A program made the position numbers and the translations under genes. Under the pieces are notes generated by a model that was not told the origin of the DNA, made no database searches, and was given only the letters and a program-made list of their open reading frames with translations. Below are positions 49,986 through 58,738 of a stretch of 64,000 bases of DNA, piece after piece (position 1 is the first letter of the stretch; each line of letters opens with the position of its first letter). This DNA is from Rhynchopus euleeides (Eukaryota; Euglenozoa; Diplonemea; Diplonemida; Diplonemidae). Location: the NCBI GenBank assembly GCA_963210315.1, contig OY723271.1, positions 682,001-746,000 of the forward strand, written 5' to 3'.

Positions 49986-52900
49986 TCACGACGACTGCTG
50001 CCCCTTCTTCCCGCCCTTACCACCCTTACCACCCTTCTTGCCACCCTTCCCACCTTTCTTCCCGCCCTTGCCGCCCTTGCCACCCTTGCCACCCTTACCG
50101 CCCTTGCCACCCTTGCTACCCTTACCACCATGCTTGCCCTGGCGGCGTAGCCGCTCCTGCTCCTCCTTCTGCCTCTTTAGCTCCCGCTGCCGCCTCTCCT
50201 CCTCCTCCTGCTGCTGGCGCTGTTCAGGGGGGAACAGCCTCTGCACGTTGCGGTGGGATTCCTCATCGTCAGCCCGCAGCAAATCAAGCAGCCCCACCCA
50301 CGAGATGCGGAACTCCTCGGTGCAGCTGTCCGGTGTCCGGTCGTACCGGAACATGACGCCGTGTGTCCGCATCACTTCGAGGGACTCCGCGATGTCCACC
50401 TGCTTCGTGTACGCGTCGTCGTGCAGAAACATGGCCTTCGCCGCAGGACTGTAGGAGTAGCAGGTGTAGTGCCCGCCACTCACCCCCCCGGAGTGCACCG
50501 CGCAGGCACCAAGGGTGAAGGTCGCCCTCCTGACCGACCCGAAGATGTCGGCGATTTCGAGCTGCAGCGGCACATCGCATTGTGACGACAGGAAGGTGTG
50601 GCCACCGCCCTTGTCAGTCAGCCGCGTCACCCACAGCAGCAGCGTTCCCCCGACAAACATCGTGGTCGTCGTGGTGCTGCATCTCCCCAGGCAGCTCTTG
50701 TCCGCACATGTGAATGCGGTGCTCGTCTCGCATCGCATCGCAGAATCCACAAGCACCTGCAGGGTCTGGAACCTCTCAGGGCTCCCCTTCACGTACCACC
50801 CCTGGTGCTGGTTGGCGCTGGTGGGGTTGCCGCACGTCCCGCATTTACCCTGCACGTCGGTAAAGTGGATGGGGAGGGTGCACACGGGGCGCCGGTTCTG
50901 TGGGCCGCACCGTCTCCATTCCCACCACTCGGCGGACAGGATCTGCAGCAACTCTCCCAGGAAATGCGCAAGGCACTGCTGCTTCCGCTTCAGGAGGCTG
51001 TGGGCCTCGCCCACATCCCTTTCCATCTCCTCGAAGACAGCTCTCCCGGACTCCCGGGAGAGCTGTCGGAGGCCATCGAGGTTCTGTTCCGATCCCTTCC
51101 CACGGCACATGTTCTTCAGGAAGGAGAGCAGGGGGTACATCGTCGTCTCGCAGGCGGTGCACTTCGGTTCGGACCTGATGACGTCGATGCAGGGGCGGAG
51201 CAGCTGCAGGCAGGCTGCCATGAAGCATGTGTTTGCTCCCTGACCGTCAGCCGTCCGCGGGAAGGACCACCAGGCTGCAACCATGCGGAAGGGGGTATGC
51301 GGAGGAGATGCGGGTTTGCGAGAGGCAGGCGATGTCACAGGGGTCACCCTCGGGCGCTTCCGCGGGCTGCCGGTGCTGGAGTGGGAGGGGTGCCCTGGAG
51401 GGAGCGACGCACCGTCGTCATCTGCGCAATGTCCAGGAAAATCGCTGCCACCGAGCTCCCTCTCCAAGTCATACTCCGCCGCCGAATCACGCTCCGTCAC
51501 CGAATCCAATGAGCCAGGGTCATCCTCCGGCACAGGCGTGCTCCTGGTGGTGCTGCTGCTGCGCTTCCGCTTGCCCTCCGTCGACACGCAGGAACCCGGA
51601 TGCGCACAGTACTCCTCCCAGGTGAGGCCGTGCGCCGAAGCGGCATGCGAAGCCAAACTCACAAAGGGGGTCCCCTTCTTCGTGCAGGTCTCCCCACACA
51701 CCTTGCAGCATGGCACCGAGGGTGCAGCAGACACCGGCGTCGCGACCGCATCCGCCTGCGCTGACCGCCGTCCGCACCTGAGCTCAACCTCACTGAGCTG
51801 CTGCCTCAGCTCAGCCACGCACCGGTCCATCTGCCACTTCCCGTTCACCACCTCCTCCCACAAGTGATGCACCTCCACCAGACCCATCTCCGAGAAGGGC
51901 CTCAGAGGCTCCTGACCGGGGAAGATTATTTTAAGCTTCCCCGGCACATCCTTCGTCAGCGTGGCGCGCACCTCCTCCTCCAGGCACCTCACCGCCAGGT
52001 CCGCCACCGCCGAGAGCATATCCCCGAGGTAGGTCACGGAGTGGGGGCGCCGTTTCCGCAGCCAGTCGACGCTCAGCAGGTTCTGTCTTTCTACCGTACC
52101 CGGCGCCGCTGAAAACAGCGACTTGGGAACCTCTCGGTAGATCAGGCGATTTGCAGCTTCCCGGATGCGGCCAAACTCCTCCGCCATCTTCCCCTCCACG
52201 TACGCCAGGCAGCGTGCCCTCCACAGCTGCGCTGGGAGCTTCATCTCCTCCTCCGTCAGGCTCTTCCTCGCCTTCACCATCCGGCTCACCCGCAGGCTCC
52301 GCATACACGGAACGCTGGCCATCGCACGTTCGGCGCTACGGACGGCATACAGCTCGAATTCCCCCTGCGCCAGAAAATGCTGCACCGCAGCCTCTAGGGA
52401 TTCGTGCGACTCCTCAGGGTGGTCGGTGCACTTCACCACACACCTGTCCGACTCACGCTCCACCCGCAGAGCCACTCGCCACAAGCCTCTGTTCCGCCCC
52501 GAGGCGGTGTCGTCGGGGGGGGCAAATAACATCGCCGCGACCTCGGAATCCCAGGCTCCCTCGGGCACACGCGCGACATCGCTCCTGTCCCCTGGTCCAG
52601 GCGGATACAGCTTGACACGCACGGTGTGCCACTGTCCCTGGTCGGTGCATTTGAGGGAGCCGGGCGGGGTATGCGGCGGGAACGCCCTCACTTCCGTCTC
52701 GACAGCGAGGATCACGGCGGAGATGCAGAAATCCCCCTTCCACGAAAGCCGGACTCCCCGGAAGCCATTCGACTCCCTCAGCGGACCCTGGTGTTGGCAC
52801 AGCTGCATCTGCTCCCACGTGATGCGGGGCCACTCCGGCTCCGTACGCTCCCCCAGCTGCAGTGCCACGCCCGGCGGAACCCTGCGTGGGTCCAGTGCCT

Positions 52901-55900
52901 TCATTTTCGCCAGCACTTTGGTGGGGAAGAACCAACAGTGCTGCACGACCCAGTTCGCCACAGCCCACCCGCTCTCCCCCGTGAGGGCGCAGTCCTCACC
53001 GTCCTCCGCCAACCCAGTTTCGTGGTTGAACCTACGCAAACAAGTAAGCTCCCTCTTCACCCGACCGACCCCGGAAGTCAGGTGAAGATCTGGAGGGAAA
53101 ACGTCCCTCAAACGGAGTTCCGCCACCTCCCACCCGAAGTCCTCCGCCACCTGTCGATACTTCGCACGGTCCGCTTTCTGAGGGTCTTTAGCCCTATCAT
53201 CCCGGGCGCGCAGGGCATCGATCTCCGCCTCGTCGGCGGCCTTGGCCTTCTCCCAGTGCTCGCTGTAACCACAGTGTGAGGTGTCTGCCGTCACACTGTC
53301 GGTACTCGCACGCACGCACCAGCGAATGCACGCTGTCGCCGTCCACACAGACTCGAGAGGGGCCACCAATTTTTTAAAGGGTTTGGTTGGCCCATGTGGT
53401 CCCCACACCTCGTATTTCGGGTGGTTCCCGACCAGACATCGGACAATGCCTGCAGAAGGTGGCTGCTTCGTCGCGAGAAGCCACCAACAGTCGCGATCAT
53501 GCACCAACTCACGAGACGCAAATGCTTGCACAACAGCAAATCGCGACCTCACAAAAGCGTCCCCCGGTTCCGCAAGATACCACTTGCCACCCGTCGCTCT
53601 CTCGAGTAGAGTGCCCACCACCTCGGGGCTAAATCTCCCGTTGGAGCACACAGCCCAACCGCCACCCTTCTCGACCCTCGCCTGCTCATGCTGAGCATCC
53701 TGCCACGTGACCGCTTGGAGGGGGTTCTCGACACCCAGTTCCGTGAGAAGCTTCTGCAACACGATGTAGGCCGACGAAGGGCACCCACTCTGCCAATTCG
53801 CACCCGCATCGGAGAAGGAGAACTTCGGAAAGCCCAGCCCCGCGACGTGGTCCTCGGCAGAAAACAGCACTGGAGGGGCTGGAGTGGGAGGAGTCGGAGT
53901 CGGAGTTGCAGTTGCAGTTGGAGCTTGAGTTGCAGTTGGAGCTGGAGTTGCAGTTGCAGTTGGAGCTGGAGTTGGAGTAGTCGCAGTTTCTGTCTGCACC
54001 ACCGGGGCACCCGTCTCGGCGGCGGTTGCAGATCGAGGCTGCAATGGCCCCGTCCCCAGCACTTCAGCACCGATCCTCTCGCGGTCCTCCGCATCGTCGC
54101 GGGACATGCAGAAGAGCCTCCACAGAGAGGCACGGTGCTCTTCCTTCACTGCCGCGGGGATGGGGATTGCCTGAGGGAAACCCTTCGGGGAGCCGGAGGT
54201 CGCCTGGCCCCGCGGGAGGCTCGCCTTGCTGAGGGCCACTCGCAGCACCTTGTCACGGGACGGAAAATTCCCCTCGAGGTCGGAGGACTTGTGCGCACCT
54301 GCGAGCAGCAGGATATCCCTCATCACTTCGCGCTTCCCCAAACTCTTTGAGGTCGCAACGGCGTTCCGGATACCCCGCAGGGTCTCCACCTTCATCCTGC
54401 CCAAGGTCTTCTGGATGAGGACGTTGGCGTCTTCACGAGAGAGGTCACCTAAACTTGCACTCCCGGCAGCACAACTCAGCCTTTTCACCACCTCATCTGT
54501 CCAAAGGAGGGCGGAGACACGCTTCGGCACCTGGTGGTCAGCAGGAAATGGGGCATCCTCGTCGGAGGAGTCAGACTCGTCGTCACAGGTGGCGTCGGGG
54601 CCCACCCGTGGGCACTCCAACGAGGACAGCTTATCCCACCCTAGCAGCTTCTGCGCCGGACACAACTTGTCATCACCAGCAGCATCCATGCGATCGCCAT
54701 CATCATCATCATCATCATCGCTATCATCAGGATCGTCGTCGTCGTCACCAACGTCCTCCTCCTCGCCATTGTCGTCGTCATCATCCTCGCGACCGTCGCC
54801 ATCATCGCCATCCGCAGTCACATCATCAGCATCATCCTCCTGCTTCTCTGGGAGCGCCCCAGGAAGCTTCAGCAGAATGGGGAATGCAGGGGAGCTCACA
54901 AACGCCTGCACATGCTTCACCCCCGCGTCGTTCAGGGCAGCCAGGATGCCCTTCACAGACGTCCACAGCTTTTCCCTGAGGTTGGAGGTGGCGTCAGCCG
55001 CGTCCCCCCGGTTGTTCCTGCCACGGCAGGGCTCTGCGAGCTTCAGCACGCGGTCACCAACCACGACTCGCAGATCATCGGCCTTCACATTCCGATCGGC
55101 TTCCGGAATGCCCAGCAACAGCGCGAGGCGGAGCAGGTCACACTTCAGCAGCCCCCGCAGCATCTTTGTGCCATACTTCTCCCGCAGCTCTTCCTCCGCG
55201 ATCTCCCTCATGCTGCGGCGGGTCTCCTGCCTCACAGCCAGCACTGCCCTCTCCATGTACACCGCGTACTCCTCCATCGGCGCCTGGCACACAACCCAGT
55301 TGTTTGCCTTGGCCATTGCGAGGGACGCCAGGCGCTCGGGGTGGACCATGGCAAGCCTCTTGTAGAGGAAAGAGGAGTTGCCGTGCTGGTTCTCCACCCG
55401 GTCAGAAGTAGCCGGATACCTCCGCAGGCCTTCTATCCCCAGCTCCTCCACAGCAGCCGCATCCTTCTGCATGAACTCCTTCAGCTTCGTACGCAGGGTG
55501 CTCCCGGCGGCGTGCCACGCAACCATGGCGTCAGCCGTGTGCTCCAAAAAAATTGCCTTCGCGGCGACGCGAGCAGCAGCTTCCCCCAGCAGAACGTCGT
55601 TCGGGACGTCGTCGGCCGTCTTCCCGATCACCGTGTCCGTGAGGATGTCGAACACCTCTTTCTCCGCCGTCTTCTCATCCAGCATGCTGCCAAGCTGGTC
55701 GTCAAGCCGCTGCAGGATCTCCCAGCCCTTGTCATACGTCGGGCTCCCCCGCTTCACCGCTGACTGCGCCGTCACGTAGACCTGCCAGAGTAGGTAAGAG
55801 GTGAGGAGGTAGAGCTGGATATCGAGCTCTTGAGTCCTCTGCAGTATCCGCGACAATGACGTCGAGAAGCTCTCACGCATGTCCTGCAGCACCTTCGACC

Positions 55901-58295
55901 ACTGCAGGAAGCGCGAAGCGTTCTCCACGTGCACCGAGAACTTTGACCCGGTGACCCGCTTGAAAGCGAAGCCCTTTGGGATCGTCCCGTGCACGGCCAA
56001 CACATTGTTCAGCGCGGTCGTTCCGGAGGAATCAATCCCGTTCTCCACATCGAGAGTGGCCACGATCCCCAGCAACAGGTCAGTCGCACTCGATTTGCCC
56101 TCGCCTGTCGTAGAGTGCGACGCCCACGCACAGGCAACCGACTGCGCAGCCTGCAAGGACCTTCCAAGCTTGTGCGTGCAGCATTGCAACACACCCCGGT
56201 TGGCGTCCTTCGCCATCTTGTTGGCGGTCGCACAGTGGTCCACCATCACCATCTGCTCCACACCCACATCCTGTTCCTCGATCTTCCGGATCGTCTCCGT
56301 CAGATTCTCCGAGAGCAGCTTTGCTCGCGTAGACGGAACTATCCGCGTCGTGACGGTGGCGCTCACCTCTTTCCCGCCCACGTACCCGTAAGCCACATGC
56401 GTGTCGTGCATGCGACCCCCAATCCTGGCGGAGGTGTCGCACCCAATGGCCACGGTGGGCTTGTCCCCCAGCTGCGAGTCCCTCGCCTTATCCTTCAGGT
56501 ACTCAAAGAAGGCCTCGACAGACACCCGGCCGGCCACCCAGTCGAGGCGCCCAATCGTCCGAGCCGAGGGAATGGGCAGCTTCTCGCGGGGCAGCCCAAA
56601 CAGGATAGCGAAGACGTCCCCGATGAGCCGGTGCACCGCTTTCAGACCCAGGCCCTCCCAACGCAGGCGGTGCACGAGCCGCCGGATCTTCAGCGGGTAT
56701 GCGTGCGTGGTACCCCGGTGGTGCAGGCCGGTCGCGTAGTAGGTCTCGGGGGAGACGCGTTCCCGCAGACTCAAAACCTCCTCGGTGAGGATGCGGTTCC
56801 TCCGCTCAAGGACGTACACCTTCGCCATCGCCCACCGCTTGGCCTGGTCCAGCCGCTTCGTGACCCTCCGCCACTGAGCCGCTTCATAGGCCGGTCGGCC
56901 ACGACGATCCTTCGACGACGCAGCAGTGGCGGGGGTCGCACGGGTGGAGGGAGTGGAGGCAGGGCGCGATGCACCAGACGGCGTGACAGGCCCGGGTGTG
57001 CTCGACGCAGAGACATCGTCCACTTCCATGGCTGTGCTGCACTTACCCTCAGACACACACTCACCGAAGCAGAATCGGGCAACACGCCCTGTCGACTCTG
57101 AGCGGTGGGACCGCACAACAACAGCACCCTGACCAAGCAAGCTGTGGTTCCCGCACAGCTTCTCCTTGGCAGCAGAATTCACCCCTCCTCGGGAGATCAT
57201 CCTCAGCCCAGCCTCCAAGGGCACCCCTGCAACTCCGCAAATCGCCTCCCGAAGTTGATCATGGGTGCGCATGCACCCGCTCACATCCCCAGACAGAACA
57301 CGGCGGATGAAAATCTCGACGGCACCTGACAGTGTCGTCGGAGCAGCAGGATCGCAAGGAGCACAATCCAGCTGCACGCTCTGCTGTGACAGCTCCTCGC
57401 CTGCGGGCACGGCGGGGCCGTCATCCATCGACTCGGACCGCTCCGCGAGGGTCGCCGGTGTAGGGGCGTCCGACACGTCGTCGCCCGCATCGACAGCGAT
57501 CGCATCCAGCAAATCACCCATGCGGCGCAGCTCAGCCGCATCCGGAGGGCCGCCCTCCATCGACACGTCCCCATCATGGACATCCTCTGTCACAGCAACC
57601 GTCGGAGCCGGAGGAGGTGCTGTTGCCGAGGTGGTGAGGCTAGACGTCAACTGAGCCTGCGGTGTGGGGCACATGTCCTCCTCCCCCTCCTCGGAGCAAT
57701 CACTGCCATCAGCCGCAGGAGGTGCGAAGCGGCCCGGGGACGAAGCAGTCAACTGCCGGACTGTCTCTTCGGAGGAGAGGGAATCGGGCGGACCTCGAGA
57801 GGCGGGTGCGCGAGGGTCGTCCATCGCCACATCACGGAGAGGAGCGTCGGCCATCACCACATCGGGTGGCAGAGAGAGGGAAGGAACGGCAGAAGGCACA
57901 CAGTCGTCAACATCAGACTCATGATCAGAGCTGCAGCAGGGTGGGCAATCAGCCACGATCGCAGGACCTCGACGACACAGGCAGTAGTGCGCAACACCCT
58001 TCCTGAGCGCTCCGCCAGCACGCTTGCACAGCATCCAGCGCTCCGATGACCCCACACACGTCAGGATGCGTTGGTCCATGTTGGGTCCCAACCCCTCCGA
58101 CTCCTCGAGGTGCTGCTCGACTGCTCCCACGAGGAAGTCAAACGTCCAGCCGCAAAATCCGTCACTCTGGCCATCCAAGAACCGCGACACGAGGACCTCA
58201 ACAGGGAGCCGCTGCGCTGCAGGTCTCCTTCCGCACTTCCTCTCGTGCCGCAGCAGGTTCGCATACGGCCTCCTGCAGAAGCGACAGGAATCCAT
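49986..58295 (-). CDS. Giant fusion: zinc finger, transposase-like region and USP (peptidase C19) domain
   Basis: 2769 residues, no introns; first ATG at 58295 (the open frame runs 12 codons further but without ATG). Residues 4-21 form a C2HC finger (CRFC..H..C). About 490-1010 is transposase-like: helical leader, then IGCDTSAR (Asp620), VMVDHCATANK (Asp686), CCTHKLGRS, GSKFSVHVENASRF and RVENQHGN (Glu968) as candidate DDE residues of an RNase H fold. An acidic Asp/Ser block follows (about 1150-1215), then Thr/Pro repeats (about 1430-1470). Residues from about 1840 are shared with the homologue at 45846. The USP domain has GANTCFMAACLQLL (Cys2357) and GGHYTCYSY (His2609), with LHDDAY as likely third-residue region. 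The end is a Lys/Gly repeat (GKGGKGG). The transposase superfamily is unassigned. Confidence 0.8.
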   Translation of the reverse strand: MDSCRFCRRPYANLLRHERKCGRRPAAQRLPVEVLVSRFLDGQSDGFCGWTFDFLVGAVEQHLEESEGLGPNMDQRILTCVGSSERWMLCKRAGGALRKGVAHYCLCRRGPAIVADCPPCCSSDHESDVDDCVPSAVPSLSLPPDVVMADAPLRDVAMDDPRAPASRGPPDSLSSEETVRQLTASSPGRFAPPAADGSDCSEEGEEDMCPTPQAQLTSSLTTSATAPPPAPTVAVTEDVHDGDVSMEGGPPDAAELRRMGDLLDAIAVDAGDDVSDAPTPATLAERSESMDDGPAVPAGEELSQQSVQLDCAPCDPAAPTTLSGAVEIFIRRVLSGDVSGCMRTHDQLREAICGVAGVPLEAGLRMISRGGVNSAAKEKLCGNHSLLGQGAVVVRSHRSESTGRVARFCFGECVSEGKCSTAMEVDDVSASSTPGPVTPSGASRPASTPSTRATPATAASSKDRRGRPAYEAAQWRRVTKRLDQAKRWAMAKVYVLERRNRILTEEVLSLRERVSPETYYATGLHHRGTTHAYPLKIRRLVHRLRWEGLGLKAVHRLIGDVFAILFGLPREKLPIPSARTIGRLDWVAGRVSVEAFFEYLKDKARDSQLGDKPTVAIGCDTSARIGGRMHDTHVAYGYVGGKEVSATVTTRIVPSTRAKLLSENLTETIRKIEEQDVGVEQMVMVDHCATANKMAKDANRGVLQCCTHKLGRSLQAAQSVACAWASHSTTGEGKSSATDLLLGIVATLDVENGIDSSGTTALNNVLAVHGTIPKGFAFKRVTGSKFSVHVENASRFLQWSKVLQDMRESFSTSLSRILQRTQELDIQLYLLTSYLLWQVYVTAQSAVKRGSPTYDKGWEILQRLDDQLGSMLDEKTAEKEVFDILTDTVIGKTADDVPNDVLLGEAAARVAAKAIFLEHTADAMVAWHAAGSTLRTKLKEFMQKDAAAVEELGIEGLRRYPATSDRVENQHGNSSFLYKRLAMVHPERLASLAMAKANNWVVCQAPMEEYAVYMERAVLAVRQETRRSMREIAEEELREKYGTKMLRGLLKCDLLRLALLLGIPEADRNVKADDLRVVVGDRVLKLAEPCRGRNNRGDAADATSNLREKLWTSVKGILAALNDAGVKHVQAFVSSPAFPILLKLPGALPEKQEDDADDVTADGDDGDGREDDDDDNGEEEDVGDDDDDPDDSDDDDDDDGDRMDAAGDDKLCPAQKLLGWDKLSSLECPRVGPDATCDDESDSSDEDAPFPADHQVPKRVSALLWTDEVVKRLSCAAGSASLGDLSREDANVLIQKTLGRMKVETLRGIRNAVATSKSLGKREVMRDILLLAGAHKSSDLEGNFPSRDKVLRVALSKASLPRGQATSGSPKGFPQAIPIPAAVKEEHRASLWRLFCMSRDDAEDRERIGAEVLGTGPLQPRSATAAETGAPVVQTETATTPTPAPTATATPAPTATQAPTATATPTPTPPTPAPPVLFSAEDHVAGLGFPKFSFSDAGANWQSGCPSSAYIVLQKLLTELGVENPLQAVTWQDAQHEQARVEKGGGWAVCSNGRFSPEVVGTLLERATGGKWYLAEPGDAFVRSRFAVVQAFASRELVHDRDCWWLLATKQPPSAGIVRCLVGNHPKYEVWGPHGPTKPFKKLVAPLESVWTATACIRWCVRASTDSVTADTSHCGYSEHWEKAKAADEAEIDALRARDDRAKDPQKADRAKYRQVAEDFGWEVAELRLRDVFPPDLHLTSGVGRVKRELTCLRRFNHETGLAEDGEDCALTGESGWAVANWVVQHCWFFPTKVLAKMKALDPRRVPPGVALQLGERTEPEWPRITWEQMQLCQHQGPLRESNGFRGVRLSWKGDFCISAVILAVETEVRAFPPHTPPGSLKCTDQGQWHTVRVKLYPPGPGDRSDVARVPEGAWDSEVAAMLFAPPDDTASGRNRGLWRVALRVERESDRCVVKCTDHPEESHESLEAAVQHFLAQGEFELYAVRSAERAMASVPCMRSLRVSRMVKARKSLTEEEMKLPAQLWRARCLAYVEGKMAEEFGRIREAANRLIYREVPKSLFSAAPGTVERQNLLSVDWLRKRRPHSVTYLGDMLSAVADLAVRCLEEEVRATLTKDVPGKLKIIFPGQEPLRPFSEMGLVEVHHLWEEVVNGKWQMDRCVAELRQQLSEVELRCGRRSAQADAVATPVSAAPSVPCCKVCGETCTKKGTPFVSLASHAASAHGLTWEEYCAHPGSCVSTEGKRKRSSSTTRSTPVPEDDPGSLDSVTERDSAAEYDLERELGGSDFPGHCADDDGASLPPGHPSHSSTGSPRKRPRVTPVTSPASRKPASPPHTPFRMVAAWWSFPRTADGQGANTCFMAACLQLLRPCIDVIRSEPKCTACETTMYPLLSFLKNMCRGKGSEQNLDGLRQLSRESGRAVFEEMERDVGEAHSLLKRKQQCLAHFLGELLQILSAEWWEWRRCGPQNRRPVCTLPIHFTDVQGKCGTCGNPTSANQHQGWYVKGSPERFQTLQVLVDSAMRCETSTAFTCADKSCLGRCSTTTTTMFVGGTLLLWVTRLTDKGGGHTFLSSQCDVPLQLEIADIFGSVRRATFTLGACAVHSGGVSGGHYTCYSYSPAAKAMFLHDDAYTKQVDIAESLEVMRTHGVMFRYDRTPDSCTEEFRISWVGLLDLLRADDEESHRNVQRLFPPEQRQQQEEEERRQRELKRQKEEQERLRRQGKHGGKGSKGGKGGKGGKGGKGGKGGKKGGKGGKKGGKGGKGGKKGQQSS

Positions 58296-58738
58296 CTTGT
58301 GACCAATCTGGCATCGCCAGAAGGGGTTCAAACCCTGACTCCTGACAGAAGGAGGGGGGTGCTGGTGACAAAAGCTATCAGTGCGCCGATCAAAAGTTGA
58401 CTGAACAGGGGTGCCTTGTCAGCGACTGGGGGTGCGAGCGCAAAATAAACAGCTGACAATGGGGGTCTTCGCTACGGGGTGATCGTCAGTGCATTTTAGT
58501 GCACTTGCTGTTGAAATGGCTGAAAACTGACGAAGATTCTCGAAGAATGACGACCAGCGAAGACCCCCACTGACGCAAAAGTTTCCGGCAAAACAGTCAT
58601 AAAAAATAGTGGCTGAGTGGAAGCCACTCTCTCGCGATTCGGGTGCACAACCCGGGGTAGTAAATTACTGAATGGGGAGGGGGGTGTGTGCAGTGCTGAT
58701 CGACTCCACGCTCCAACAACAGAACGACCCATTCAGAC
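58296..58738. other. Upstream region of the giant ORF, before the satellite
   Basis: The putative promoter of the giant ORF. Contains the MITE-like pair at 58457-58572. No TIR matching the downstream flank of the ORF was recognised. The first half-unit of the satellite begins at about 58739. Confidence 0.45.
58457..58572. mobile_element. ~116-bp MITE-like element of the GGGGGxCTTCGCTAC family
   Basis: TGGGGGTCTTCGCT at the left and AGCGAAGACCCCCA at the right are perfect 14-bp inverted repeats. A second, inner inverted pair is GTGCATTTTAGTGCAC. Ends match the elements at 32924 and 33207. Confidence 0.6.

Noticed and set aside
58296..58331. Upstream extension of the giant ORF to a TTG at 58331
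   Set aside because: No ATG in the extension. The ATG at 58295 places the zinc finger at residues 4-21, a natural N-terminus.
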